Assembly: GCA_950097015.1 (NCBI GenBank)
Contig: CATNEN010000039.1
Coordinates: 15,470,501-15,534,500 of the forward strand
Source: Macrostomum hystrix
Lineage: Eukaryota > Platyhelminthes > Macrostomidae
Reading direction: 5' to 3'
Length of the DNA stretch: 64,000 nt
Positions 10,756 through 22,364 of the stretch are shown piece after piece. Made by a program: the position numbers and the translations under genes. How positions within the stretch are numbered: position 1 is the stretch's first letter; every line of letters begins with the position of its first letter. Below the pieces are notes generated by a model that saw nothing but the letters and a program-made list of their open reading frames with translations, was not told the origin of the DNA and did no database searches.

Positions 10756-12600
10756 ACTTTCCAATGAAGTGGAGAAAATTCTCCCCCCAAAAACAGCTGA
10801 ATTGCTCCAGTGGACCATGCATACGCACCTCGTCTGGAATGTGGATCAGCGCATGTATTGTGTGCACAATGAAATCGTCGCCCCATGCCGACCTACATTG
10901 GCGGACGAACCACTTCGCCAACGTTGCAGCGTATTCGCAAAATTCGTAGCACCGCGGGTGTGACATTAGGAAGGCAATGGTGTGCAAACTCAGAAGCAGC
11001 TCGTACATACAATCGGGAAGATGAGCACGACTGGTGCAAGGTACAAGACGAACAGTCTAAACTCAGTTGCCTTCCAGCAGCCGATAATGGACGTTGGTCG
11101 CGGCTTGCGCGAAAAGTCTCGAGGGATGAAACTGCTAAAGCTCACCAAATCGGCATCCATAGCTCGCATGGCTGCTGCACTGGTACGATATGGGACCGCA
11201 GCTGAAGTCAAACTTTTTATGCACTTAAAAACGGCTCCCTCGTAAATTAGGTGCATCGGATCCAGAGGGAAGCTCCAAACCATATCAACACTCGCTAAAG
11301 ACAAAACCGGACTTGCAGTTAGTACATGCGTATCGTCATACACTCCTGACCGAAAATCGCGATCGTTGCGCAATGTGGCATCGGAGTCACAAAAGCAGAC
11401 TTTTCTGTTTTTGTACTCGCCTTCAACGAGGCACTTCAATGAGTAGCCCCAGCAGGCTTTTGTCCCTCGAATAAAGCTACGCGCAGGACTATCACACATT
11501 ATCATTCCAACGACAAAAGGAATAGGACAGGATTCCTCATTTATCTTCAACCCATTTGCCTTGAGATCGGAAAGCTCGTCGATCAATTCGCTGAGGAATT
11601 CTTTAGCGCTTTCTGGCTTGTGCTTCCCACAATAAAGTCCAATTAGAAACTCCGATTTAACAATCCCATGAAGCCGGCCAATGATGGGCCACATTGTAAT
11701 CTGGGTGCTGTCAAACACCTGAGCAACGCCCAGGAAGAGATCTAACTTTAGGCTCTTTATGCTTACGTCCAAACAAGACAAAACAAACTTCAACCCTGCA
11801 GCTAACCCAAAATGGAAATAGTTTCCATGCTGCACACAGCGTAGAAAAAGAGTTCGGGGTGTTGACAACAGGCTGCGGTAGTCCCGAGGAAGTTGTGGAA
11901 ACCTGCTATTCAGACGCTGCAGCAAGTCATTCACAGATGATTTCGGATTTTGTGACAGTGCCCATGAACGCAGAACTTGTTTTAAATGGTCAGAAGTCTC
12001 ATCGAGAATGAACTGCCTGGCATCCAACATATTGACCAGGTTATCGTTGTCTGCAAGTGAGAGAAAATGTACAGAGAAAAAAGAATGCTTAATAACTTTA
12101 ATTATTTTTCATCATTCCTTTTATAAATTTCAGTTATTTCTGTCATTCTGACCAGACATACAATTTTTCCTGACTTTCCCAACCAATATGTTTTCTTTGA
12201 CTGCAATCATCATCAGATTTAATTAGATTTCAAAGCAACAATATAAGCACTTACCAATGGCTCTGCCACTGTCAATGGGTGCAGTTCCTTCATGAATTAG
12301 CACTGTATCTTCATTGATGCTTGAACCATTGTTTTGCACTGAATATGCTCTATCATAGTGCAGTGAAGCCACATTTGGCAAGATTTTATCATCTTGCAAA
12401 GTTGTGGTATCAATTGGCATGTCTTTAACAGTGTAGTTCACAGTCTCCTTATTATCATTATTATCTTCATGACATGGTCTATTTTCACTCAAAGCAGTAT
12501 GCATATAATCATCTTGTAGGTACTGTAGTTCTTGTGCTATTACACTACTCTCATAAGCATCTAATGAGTTCTCAGCAAAGTCAAAGTGGTCAAAAATCAT
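10756..12600 (-). pseudogene. CACTA-type transposase, copy B (two exons, C-terminus lost)
   Basis: Exon 1 (12600-12255) encodes an acidic N-terminus. A GTAAGT donor and a TTGCAG acceptor join it in phase to exon 2, which starts at 12050. Exon 2 has the WP block and LIGLYCGKHKPESAKEF, then MCDSPARSF (second Asp) and FPLDPMHLIYEG (D-x2-H). The position of the first catalytic Asp reads GVAQVF where relatives have DGLPLF, and the Cys-x2-Cys pair is eroded (GYSLKCLVEGEY). A frameshift near 10990 moves the rest into another frame, ending at the LINE V1 insertion at about 10755. The missing Asp and Cys argue that this copy was catalytically dead before or soon after insertion. Confidence 0.75.
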
Positions 12601-14704
12601 AGTTAAGAAGTCTGAAAATAAATCACAAATAGGACAATGATATTAAAGATATCACTTGACACTACTACTAGGCTACTACCAAATTATATATATAGAACTT
12701 CATAGAGTATATTTTAACAAGTTAAACTATTGTTCAAATCAAAACCTTGGATACAACTAATTAAAATTTTCTAGAGGATTAGAAATGTTAAAGTTTTATG
12801 CAAGCTAACTGGTGATAACTAAGAGAAGCATGGCCTATTAGTTAAGGAAAATACTATAAAATAATTATTTTTTTTCTTTATAAGGTTTATTATCAGCTTT
12901 TTATATTGATATGTAATAATATTTTCACCTTATACCTAAATATTTCTGATCAGAAAGTTAAATACAATGAGGTCAAAAACTTTTCTTTTCAAATTTATTA
13001 TACTTATACCAACTTAATCTCTTACATAAAAAATGAAATATCTATCAATGTTTAACAATCCTTTTTGGCTTATATTGATTATATTGCTGCTATAGGGTAA
13101 TATAGTAATAGGCAATAGCTATGTACTCGTATTACATATTATTTACACTTGCTACTAGCTAGGCTATCGAGCTCTAGGCTTAGTCTAAACATAAAAATGC
13201 AGAATGTATCTTATGCATCTTATCAAATTATACAGTTTTATTCATAGGTACTTACAACTAGCTAAAAGTACTTACTAAAGGCCTAAAAAGCAATATAATT
13301 ATTAAAAAGAAGAGTAGCAACTGTGGCAAACTATTACTTCTTTACTTTTAAGACTTAAAATAGGCAAATAGCAAGCTTAAAATAAAAATCTTAAGAACTC
13401 TAAACACGACTAAAGTATATCTCTACAATATCTCTACAATACAATCTCTACAAGACACCAGCTAGAATTTGGCAGCAATTAGTAAATTTCAAGCAAAAAA
13501 GCGTGCAAGCTCGTTCTATAAGAGCAAATCAGCATTTAATTAGCATTTAAAGTGTTCTATTTACCAAAATATGCTTGAATGAAAGCTTGAGTGAAGCATG
13601 CATATGAATTATTGCGTGCGTGAAAGTCCATTCAAAACTAAACTTCTTGAAACTTTATTTTTAGTAAAATTCAAACAGAAGAAAACTCGCCTACATTAAC
13701 AAAATTTTCGTATGCTTGTTTGCCATTTTAATAAAGTTGTCTATAATATATGTTTCTTTTGTTTTAGTTTCTGCTGCCATTTTTATGTTGCACCGTTTAT
13801 ATTGTATCAACGTTGAGATTTGTCGCTAAAGGAAGAAGCGGGGCATGCAACAAACGTCAACATTGCTGCAACATTATTTGGCATTGTGGGTATTGAATAG
13901 ATATACGCTAGATATGTTTGGGATGCAAATGAAGCTGTGCTTGTAATTATGCACGTGATTGGTACCAAATCCCGAATCAGCCATGGGTGCTGAGATCCAA
14001 TAAAATAAAAATAAATCCTAACGTGAAACCACTATATATTTCTTCATATGATGCAAATTGGTCACCTGCATGTTAACTCGAGAACTTCAGTACTCGCAAT
14101 GTCAGAGTCCAGACAGAAAAAACCTGCAGTGAGAAGCTTATATTTTAGAGTCTTCGGTGCAATGATAAAAATTAAAAGAAAGCAAGAGAAGATACAAACT
14201 TACAAAGCAAAGCAGAAGGAAAGCAAAATTACAATGACATGAAATTCTTGCTGAATGATCTTCAAACGTGTCAGCACAGAAATACACACAAAAGTACAAA
14301 ATGTCAGGAAATAATGAAACATATTCACTATCTCCAAACTAGAATCACTGGGCTGTGAGTTCCAAAAATGCATATTTTTCTGCCTTTCCTAGAATTAACA
14401 CTTCGAATTTATAGAAATATTTCATTATATATATATGGGGAATTGGCTCCAATACAAACGCATTAATGCAGAGGCAGCGACAATGACTGAGTTGGCTCTA
14501 AGTGTTCTGAGCATGATGATTCAAAGTTCATAATCATCGGATGTGGCAATATAAGGGAGTCATTAGTCTGCGTCTTGCATGGGATGCACCCAGAACAAAT
14601 GAAAAGTTCTAAAAGCATGTCTGGGCAGAGAGGAAGCTGTAGAAATGCAATATAATAAACAGCTAGCATTCAGCAAAGGATGTAAAAAACAAACCACTGC
14701 ACAC
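12601..14704. other. AT-rich stretch without recognisable genes
   Basis: About 2.1 kb of AT-rich sequence. I see no coding region, RNA gene or clear inverted repeat. It lies between the 5' end of CACTA copy B and the left terminus of the CACTA-BEN element at 14705, so part of it is probably the 5' flank of copy B. Confidence 0.5.
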
Positions 14705-14962
14705 CACTAGACAACAAAAATTGAGCGGAATTGCATATGAATTACAATCGGACACACGAAAATTTCGCAATTCTTGCACGCGAATTGTAATCTAATTGCA
14801 TTCGAATTGTAAGAAACGCAAGTAGAATTGCAATTTAATTGCAATTTCGGTGCTGATTTTTTCTTGCAATTAAATTACACGAAAATTGCACTTCAATTAC
14901 AATATAGTTGCAAGCGGATTGCAATTAGCATCTCTTAAATCGCAATTTAATTACAATTATAA
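14705..14962. promoter_or_regulatory. Left terminus and subterminal repeat array of the CACTA-BEN element
   Basis: After the CACTAGACA terminus, about 240 bp hold roughly fifteen short motifs of the form AATTGCAAT, AATTACAAT or their complements, in both orientations (for example around 14733, 14776, 14833, 14847 and 14927). They are probably binding sites for an element-encoded protein. No coding potential. Confidence 0.7.
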
Positions 14963-15213
14963 CATTTAGACGTATCTTCTTACTGTCCTACTTAGAGTAG
15001 ACTCATTTGCAAATAGCTGAAGGTTGCTTTCCCGGCTATCAAAATTTTCATGCTACAAGAGTTGAGCGCGGGTATTTATTTTCATTACTTTGTTCAATTG
15101 AAGGATATTAAGTTTCGAGCTTGTGATAGCTTAGGTGTTTCGAATAACAGAGTATATATGGAATAGAAAAGAGCATTCTCAATGAGAAGCATAAAAAATA
15201 ACCAACAAACTGA

Positions 15214-15579
15214 TTAAACAAATATTGGAATTAATAACATGAGAACATTTAGTTTGCCTGGTTCATTCAGTTGAAATAATGTATTGTAATGTAAACGCGT
15301 GACTATATCAAATACGCACTGATCAGAATCAGATAGGGATGAAAGAACACGATCTGTCATCCACTCGTACAGTCGAACACGCGCGCGAACTGGAACACCA
15401 CACACAAAGGAAAGAATTTCACCCAAGGACCCATTTCGAAAATAGAAAAAAGGAGATTCATTATTACAATTTACAATTTCGAGAAGCGCAGATACGGTTG
15501 CAACCAATAGAAATACAGCGCGAGGAACGAAAGGTGACTATAGCATCATCAAGCCAAGTCGAATGATCCAAACCAAGAA
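15214..15579 (-). repeat. Duplicated segment of the transposase C-terminal region
   Basis: The segment 15294-15579 is nearly the same as 17557-17832 in the same orientation. It includes the blocks translated as ESPFFYFRNGSLGEILSF here and ESSFFYFRNGSFGEILSF in the transposase. It begins 8 bp beyond the stop codon of the BEN gene, so that gene sits between two direct copies of a transposase piece. Similarity fades toward 15214. It is not a gene in its own right. Confidence 0.85.
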
Positions 15580-15587
15580 ACACCCGT

Positions 15588-16727
15588 TCACTTCTTTTTG
15601 GCCTTCACAGCAGCATCTCTAAAAAATTGATTGAGCGATAGGCGCACATCTTTCCACGAATAAGTACCAAACCACAAGTCCAGACAGTCTTTAATATCAT
15701 TAATGACAACCGGATCGACCGAGATACGCTCCGTTTTTCCTTTCGGCTCAATGATTGCCGTGCGGCAGAATTCCTCACCGAATTTCCGAAGAGCTAGTTG
15801 TCTAGCGAAAATCGTCGGCACTTTGGAAAGCTGAGAGAGACGAAAAGGTTGGCCTGAGCAGTCTTGAATTGTCCGGTCCTCTCGATTCTCATTTTCTCGC
15901 GGCGCCAAATAGTCGCGGAAAATTTCGATCAAGTCGTCCTGCTTTCGAGACACTTGCCTGAGAATTCTTGTCTGCAGGCGCATTTCGAGGAGAAGAAGAT
16001 GAGTCGTTGAAACGTTTGAACCAGACGCGTTCGAGGCACGCGTTTTTGTTCCGGTACTCACTTCGGGATCCCGGTTATCATTTGTAGATCCATCAGACGC
16101 TGCTGGCGCCTGACCTGATGAGCCGCGGTCCTTGGAGCGCACAGGCGTAGGCGCCACAGAATTCCGAACCACTATTGGTGTCACAGTAGACGGCGATTGA
16201 GCGTCAGTATAGGTCGCGCTTAATTCTCTCTCCTTTTGCAGCTCCTTCTGCAGTCGGTTATCACTGGAATGGCAGCCTGAAGCACCAGCACCCGCGGATT
16301 GAAAAAGCGGGCTAGCAGACGGTGACTTTCTTGGAGGTTCATAATCGGTATCAAACTCGTCGTCGTCCATATCCGTGTCATCATCGGATCCTTCGAGATG
16401 CTTGATGATAGCATCGGTTGAGAAGCCCTCGCTAGCCAGTTCTTCAACTTTAGCTTCAACTATTTTAACTTGTGCGAAGCTTCCAAGCTTCAAGATGATC
16501 GCTTCATGCAAGCCATCAGCGTCCCGAACGCGAATAGATTGGAATTCTCGCAGATTGCGTTTTTCGTGGTCATTCAAGTGCGAAAGAGACGTCGAATTTA
16601 TATACACACGACTGTATGAATTCTTCTTTCGGAACCATACCAACAAATGGTCGTATGCCAAGGTACCTGGAAATCCAGCAGTTCGTCGGGCAGTTCGTCG
16701 AGAAGCACCTCGAGTTCTGTCGTCCAT
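15588..16727 (-). CDS. BEN-domain-like accessory protein of the CACTA element
   Basis: This 379-residue protein is read from ATG at 16727, just after a likely splice acceptor (CCTTACAG at about 16738-16731); the frame is open a little further upstream. Residues about 20-90 form a small domain (YDHLLVWFRKKN... IRVRDADGLHEAIIL) similar in pattern to the N-termini of the DUF4806-type proteins. An acidic stretch (DDDTDMDDDEFDTDYEPP) and a Ser/Thr-rich linker follow. The last 80 residues fit a BEN domain: VPTIFARQLALRKFGEEF, then a basic GK turn, ISVDPVVINDIKDCLDLWF, and a closing basic helix. BEN domains bind DNA, so a role at the element's subterminal repeats is inferred. The frame is intact. 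Its stop lies 8 bp from a duplicated transposase segment. Confidence 0.65.
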   Translation of the reverse strand: MDDRTRGASRRTARRTAGFPGTLAYDHLLVWFRKKNSYSRVYINSTSLSHLNDHEKRNLREFQSIRVRDADGLHEAIILKLGSFAQVKIVEAKVEELASEGFSTDAIIKHLEGSDDDTDMDDDEFDTDYEPPRKSPSASPLFQSAGAGASGCHSSDNRLQKELQKERELSATYTDAQSPSTVTPIVVRNSVAPTPVRSKDRGSSGQAPAASDGSTNDNRDPEVSTGTKTRASNASGSNVSTTHLLLLEMRLQTRILRQVSRKQDDLIEIFRDYLAPRENENREDRTIQDCSGQPFRLSQLSKVPTIFARQLALRKFGEEFCRTAIIEPKGKTERISVDPVVINDIKDCLDLWFGTYSWKDVRLSLNQFFRDAAVKAKKK

Positions 16728-16831
16728 TGGCTGTAAGGCGATTTCAATCAGTAAAGCAAACTTGTGGATACTTGGATGAGACAATAACATTTTTAGAGAA
16801 AAGCTAAATAATCATACATTTGTCTATCTAT

Positions 16832-16856
16832 CATACATACATACATACATACATAA
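16832..16856. repeat. (ATAC)n microsatellite
   Basis: About six tandem ATAC units followed by an imperfect copy. It lies between the BEN gene and the transposase. Confidence 0.8.
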
Positions 16857-17401
16857 TCATACATGTATAACAATAGTAGTGATGTACTGAGTCCTGACTC
16901 CTGACTATGTAGTCATAGTCAGATGTGATTTCGTAGCTCCAAATAAACAGTAAAATAGGTATGAGTAATACTGCCTTGTATTTAATATATAGATGCAACC
17001 TAGTCTATCTGAATGAACTTAAATATTAAATGTATATAAAAACTTTCGTATTATACTGTATTTGCTCGAAGACCCTTTCTTGCATTTGGTTACAGAATCT
17101 TCAGAAAAATTTTTTTTATCTGAAGGTAGGATCACTCTCTACCCCTTCCTATCCTCCCTTTCTAGCCATCCTTGCGCGGCCATCCCTTTCGTTACGTATA
17201 AAATGCTCGTAATTAAACACAAATCCACACATCTTGCCTTTACGCCCGCAAGTTTTTTTTATTTCCACTGTCTGAAATTCAGAAAGTTTGCTGTGCGCAC
17301 ACAAACTACTACCCAGAGAGTAGCTACTAGCCACTCTGAGTGTCACTAATACAGAGTGCTGCAAGTGAACCATCTAGGGTATATGATATCTACGGCTGAA
17401 A

Positions 17402-19637
17402 CTAACCATATTCTGGCACAGTATTATCGATACTAAAAAGAAAAGCATTGCTATTTAGCACATTCGGATACACAATGCAAGGAAAAACAATATCAGAAAC
17501 AGCAAACATACTAATATGCGGGGTTGGTGTGCCAAAGAAAAACATGTTGCGAAGAAAACGTGTGACAATATCAAATACACACTGATCAGAATTAAATAGG
17601 GATGAAAAATCATCTCTCACACACTCGTACAGTCGAACACGCGCGCGAACTGGAACACCACGCACAAAGGAAAGAATTTCACCAAAGGACCCATTTCGAA
17701 AATAGAAAAAAGAAGATTCATTATTACAATTTCGAGAAGTGCAGATACGGTTGCGACCAATAGAAATACAGCGCGAGGAACGAAAGGTGACCATAGCATC
17801 ATCAAGCCAAGTTGAATGATCCAAACCAAGAATCTGCATTATTTCTTTCTTTGCAGGGTATTCGTTGCGGGTAAGAACAAAAAGGCAAACCTTTTGAAGC
17901 AAAAACTTTTCAGAAGTTTGTTTTAAATGAAAGCGGGTGCCCTTGCAAAACTTTTTGATGTTAACAAACTTACTTTCAAATGAAAACATAGAGAAGCGAG
18001 CCATTGGACCGAACTTGGCGATTTGAGTGGGGGTATGAAAAAGTAAATGAAAATTTAAGGTAAAAATTTTTTCGTCAAACACATTACCAATTATAGACAT
18101 AAAGTATTGAATAAGACGATTCAGATCTTCCGCATAGTTTGATGCATCAACAGAATTCAAAATGCGACAAATAATAGAGAAAAGCAAAATAGATTCCGCA
18201 AGCTGATACATATGTCTCCTAATAAAAAAGCAAGCAAGTGCAGGGAAAAAATGAATAGCGACAAATTTAAAATCTCTTGCCTTCCAACAGGCTCGTTGCG
18301 AAATTGTTACAGGTCGAGAAAGATACTTTGGAATTCTAGATGCACTGAGTAGTGAGTCAATGTGTGATGAGCTCAGACAAAGAGAATAAGGTCGCTGACG
18401 ATGCTCAATGTCAAAAAGATACTTTAGCAATGTGCCAGTACAATTCTCATACAACAGATGAAGGGAGTCCAAAAGAACGCGTTCAGGAATATTTACGTAG
18501 TTATGGAGGACAGATTTGCCCTTTACACCAAAAAGTGAGCGCACACCAGATTGAGTGACAAGAGAAACTCGTTGATTATAGGTGTCAGTATCAACAAGTT
18601 GACCAAGCTCTGGAAATTTTCTGGCATGCCCACGGCCAACCTTGACACTTTCTCCAGGGGTGTCACAAAAGAGGCAACCAAATTCACCATTAAACAAGGT
18701 ATGTTCTAAAACACTCGCCATAGCAGGCAGGTCAAAAATGACAGAAAAAAATTCGAATTGAACAGGCAATAGTTTACCACCAACAAAAAAATTGTGTTTG
18801 GTCAAAACCAACTTCAGCTAGGTATGACTCTAAATACAATCTCCAGTTGGGCTTTTTATCACCAATAAATACACCAAATAGTAATGTGCTTTCAACACGT
18901 GATCTGACATTTGGTGGGAGGTTAAGGATTTGCGCATGCACAGGCCAAATAGATTGCGAAGAAAAAGAAAAGAGCTTTCCACCATCAGTAGAAAGATGAA
19001 GATATAGCTTTAGGGGCTTAGAATTTACATTAACATCCTTGAGAACATCAGTTTTTATCATGTCACTTTTCCCATACTCTACAATAGTCTGAAGATGTTG
19101 TTCTAATATGAAATTAATTTGGAAAAGCAAATCAAGCCTGGCCATTTTAACAGTTCGTAGATTACAACATCTGGACACAGGATTGGACCTCTGACAATGG
19201 GAATTAGAGCAAATTTCTGTGACAGAAATGAAATCCCTGACTTTAAAAACCCGACGCATGGAAGTTTTGATGGATGAAAGTGTAAGAGGAATAGTTACAA
19301 CATTCAGAGCAGTCAACAGCTGAAGCAGCATTCCCACATGGGACTCAGGCAAACCATGTGTGAGTACAAAAAACATGATCGACATACAAACAAGCTCTTT
19401 GTTTGTTGTAGCACTGAAGGAAGAAAACCAGTCAGTCAGTTGACTAGCACTTTCAGAGTTGAGACTATCACTAGAAATATTAGACTTGGGTGGTTGAGAT
19501 GATTGTGACTCCGTAGCCTCAATGCTGCCTGATTGCACATTAGGTTCAACATTTGTAGCTTTGGAGGCACTCTCCATATTTGAATCTAAGTCCTCAATTG
19601 CATCAAGGGAACTCAAGGCAGCAATGAAATCCTCCAT
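17402..19637 (-). pseudogene. CACTA-type transposase of the CACTA-BEN element (one frameshift)
   Basis: The N-terminal part (19637-18774) has an acidic, Ser-rich start, a possible Cys/His cluster (EICSNSHCQ...RCC) and the first Asp in LSTDGGKLFSFSS followed by IWP. The second part (18811-17402) has the second Asp in VIFDLPAMAS, Cys-x2-Cys in GCLFC and D-x2-H in VLLDSLHLLYEN, then a long helical region ending SIDNTVPEYG. All four motif sets are present. The two parts are in different frames and overlap at a run of seven A (T on the coding strand) near 18783-18790, so a one-base indel, or an assembly error there, separates them. The same IDNTV tail occurs at the end of the copy at 38071. About 740 residues in all, normal for the family. 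Confidence 0.8.
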
Positions 19638-22084
19638 GGCTCAGCAGTTTAGAAAGTAGGAGTTCTGAAGTTGGGAAGTTTTTTTGGAAAATTGTATATG
19701 CAAAATATTAAAGGAATATGTAGTTAAGATTAGCAAATAATGTCTTTATACCATAATATAAAATGACTAGTTGCATAGACAGTGGGGCAGGGGATATAGC
19801 TGAAAATTGGCTATACCCCCTAATCACCTGGGATTTCCCAGTCACACTGGGAAACTTCTACCTTGGGAAGAAGGTTTCTAGCTGCTTAGGCTAGGAAAAG
19901 ACATAGTGGATAAGGTGGTGCATAGAGCATATAAAAAAGCCCACTACCACTATATTTTTAGGGCTTTTTTGTCACAAAGCAAGTCCCTTCCTATCCCCTA
20001 GCCCCCTCCTTAGATAGAAAATCCTAGATATGCTATTGAAAATGACCATCATATTTTTCATAAAAAGCCAACCTATTTCCTATAGCTTTTATACTTCTCA
20101 ACTTAGGATAAATAGAACCTTTCTTTTTATGTAAGTAAAACTTTCTATATTGCTAGAATTTTATTGGGGTCTAAGGTAAGGAATCAAGGGTTTTAAGGAA
20201 GGGAAATTATTTATGTGGGTTGAATTTTGGTATTTAAACTTCAATAGAATATAAAAAAAAAGAACTAAATTATAGATTGAATATCCAAAATATATCAATG
20301 GATAAAAGATAAAGTCTTTTTGCAGCTAAAAATAGTTAGATCTGCACATTTAGGGGTTTATTTAAAGATTGGGTGCTATCTGCAAAAACCCCTATATATT
20401 GCAATAGCTGGCAATAGTGGACTTTCATTCATTTAATTACTTCAGGTTTAACTTCATACCAAATTAATTTAGTCTATTTGTGTCTTCATATGCTCAAAAA
20501 ATGTTTGCCTATATGTACTTTTTTACAAAAGGACTGGGCCTAAAATACATTGCTAGCATATAATAGGCCTATAGATATCAATAAATTGTTTCTATCTTAC
20601 CAAATGCTCAAATTGAAATAGACTATGTCTAAATTAATTTGGTGCAAATTTAAACTCAAAATAATTAAATGAACAAAAGTCCACTATTGCCCAATAGCTA
20701 TAAGTATAAGGCCTTAGTTAGATAGGCCTATTAAGTATTGTATAGGTATTGTATTAGATATAAATAAATAGATATTACTATTGGTTCTAGTAATATATCT
20801 TAAAATATTATTGCTAGATATATAGATAGTATATAATACTCAATATATATGCATAATCCAGATTGAATATATATTATAACAATATATATAGTACTATAGG
20901 TAGGCCTAGCTTTTTATATATCTAGACTAGTGTTCATGACAAAAGAAAATGGCTACTATTAGGCCTATGCCCTTACCTTACCTTAGTCATAGCCCTAAAT
21001 TTAATTAAAGTCAAGATAATCATTTTAGAGTCTAAGCCCCTAACCTAAACCTTATAAAACCATAATTTCCTACTGAGGACCTGTCCTAGGCTAGGCCTAT
21101 ACTTAGCAAAAACAGTTTAGTTATATGGCTTAGCTAACTACAATACCAATACAATATACAAAAACTTGAAAAAACTTTTTGGCTACATTGAAAATGATTG
21201 CACTTTTGAAATCACCATCCCAAAACCCCCAAAAGGCCACTGATTTATAAATATAAAACATACCTAGCAAAACTAGAAGTAGAACTAGGCCCTAGCTCGA
21301 AGTAGCCATTTTAGGTACCTATAGGCCTATCAGGCTATATGGCTATATATCAAGAAGTCCCTTGGCCTTGACTATGCCTATACAATATACAAAGGTGGAT
21401 GGTTAAAGAGTTCTTTTGTCTTGAAATAGAAGTATAAAATTGGCAAGCTTTTCTTTCTTTCATGTCTGGCAAAAGATTGTTATGTTAGATAAGATAGTGA
21501 CTTATTCGCTAGCGAAATGTGAGTATAAAAGAAAGTGGCTCAATACAATAATAGCAAATAAGCATTTTCTAATGTATGAAGCATTCCAAACTCCTCAGAC
21601 AACTTTATAGCTGGCTCAAAAAAGAAAGCAAAAATTATGTGAAAAATATATCTCGACTTTATTTAATTGAGTTTAAGTTGAGTAAGAAAAGTAAAGTCAA
21701 TTGTTTACCACATTTAAATCATATATATCCACAATGATCATGTAAATTTGACCAGCGAAACAATTGTGCAAAACAAAGTAAAGCTGCTTAAGTGAAATAG
21801 ATTGTAAGATGCAAATACTGCACCTGTTTTGTGTTGTAAAAAAATTTCAAGACTGAAAAAAGTATGCACCTAGGTGACCTAGTCCTTTAAAAAGATGACA
21901 TTTTACGACTTTACTTTTCTCTATATTGATTACTATGACGTACGTATAAGTTCATGAAATCACATTGTGCAATATTTTATTTTATACAAAGATGTGAAGC
22001 ACCTTTAGGAAAAAAGAAATCATTTTCGTAAAAGCAAAATTCTGATCAATTTCAATACATGGTTAAAAGAAGATTTTTACATAA
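19638..22084. other. AT-rich 5' region of the CACTA-BEN element
   Basis: About 2.4 kb upstream of the transposase start, inside the element, without coding potential. It contains two short perfect hairpins (TTTCCCAGT/ACTGGGAAA at 19834-19854 and AAAAAAGCCC/GGGCTTTTTT at 19933-19970) and the foldback repeat at 20399-20705. The transposase promoter should lie here, but no convincing TATA box could be chosen from such AT-rich DNA. Confidence 0.5.
20399..20705. repeat. Foldback (MITE-like) element
   Basis: Two arms of about 90 bp are inverted copies: AATAGTGGACTTTCATTCA... and CCAAATTAATTTAG on the left match the complement of ...AATAGTGGACTTTTGTTCA and CCAAATTAATTTAG on the right. A related foldback lies at about 40060-40400. 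No coding content. It sits inside the CACTA-BEN element, so it inserted after or with it. Confidence 0.6.
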
Positions 22085-22254
22085 AAAAAATTACGCCAAT
22101 TGTAATGCCATTAAATCTAACTTGCAATAATTGCAATTTTAGGCAGCAAGAAAATTGCAATTTCTACAACAGTTGCCAACAAAGTTGCAATTTTCGCAAT
22201 TTTTGCAATTATATTGCAATTTCACTAATTTTTGCGCAATTCGAATGTCTAGTG
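22085..22254. promoter_or_regulatory. Right terminus and subterminal repeat array of the CACTA-BEN element
   Basis: About ten TTGCAATT or AATTGCAAT motifs are packed into 170 bp (for example GTTGCAATTTTCGCAATTTT at 22180-22200), ending in the TGTCTAGTG inverted terminus. The array mirrors the one at 14705-14962. These are likely sites for the element-encoded DNA-binding protein. Confidence 0.7.
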
Positions 22255-22364
22255 ACACCATAAGTCAAGCATAAGGAATTGACTATTCGTCCTGTTGAAG
22301 CAGGCTTATACAGAAAATTCCAGTTACACGGTTTTTTATGGCGCAATAGGAAAACGTGTCTTTG

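Larger units (their letters stand above)
14705..22254 (-). mobile_element. Complete CACTA-like element carrying transposase and BEN gene
   Basis: The element is bounded by a perfect 9-bp inverted repeat, CACTAGACA at 14705-14713 and TGTCTAGTG at 22246-22254, with AC on both outer sides (14703-14704 and 22255-22256), consistent with a very short target duplication. Both ends are packed with AATTGCAAT-like motifs. Genes run on the minus strand: transposase (19637-17402), then a BEN-domain protein (16727-15588), then a second copy of part of the transposase C-terminal region near the left end. The total is 7550 bp. The layout matches CACTA/EnSpm elements, where a transposase and a subterminal-repeat-binding protein share one element. 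Confidence 0.75.

Noticed and set aside
14720-14960. AATTGCAAT repeats as a centromeric satellite or CRISPR-like array.
   Set aside because: The motifs are short, irregularly spaced, in both orientations and limited to the two ends of one element.
18774-18811. Programmed frameshift at the T7 run in the CACTA transposase.
   Set aside because: A shift of -1 at the run does not reach the correct frame; a one-base indel in a homopolymer (or a sequencing error) explains it.
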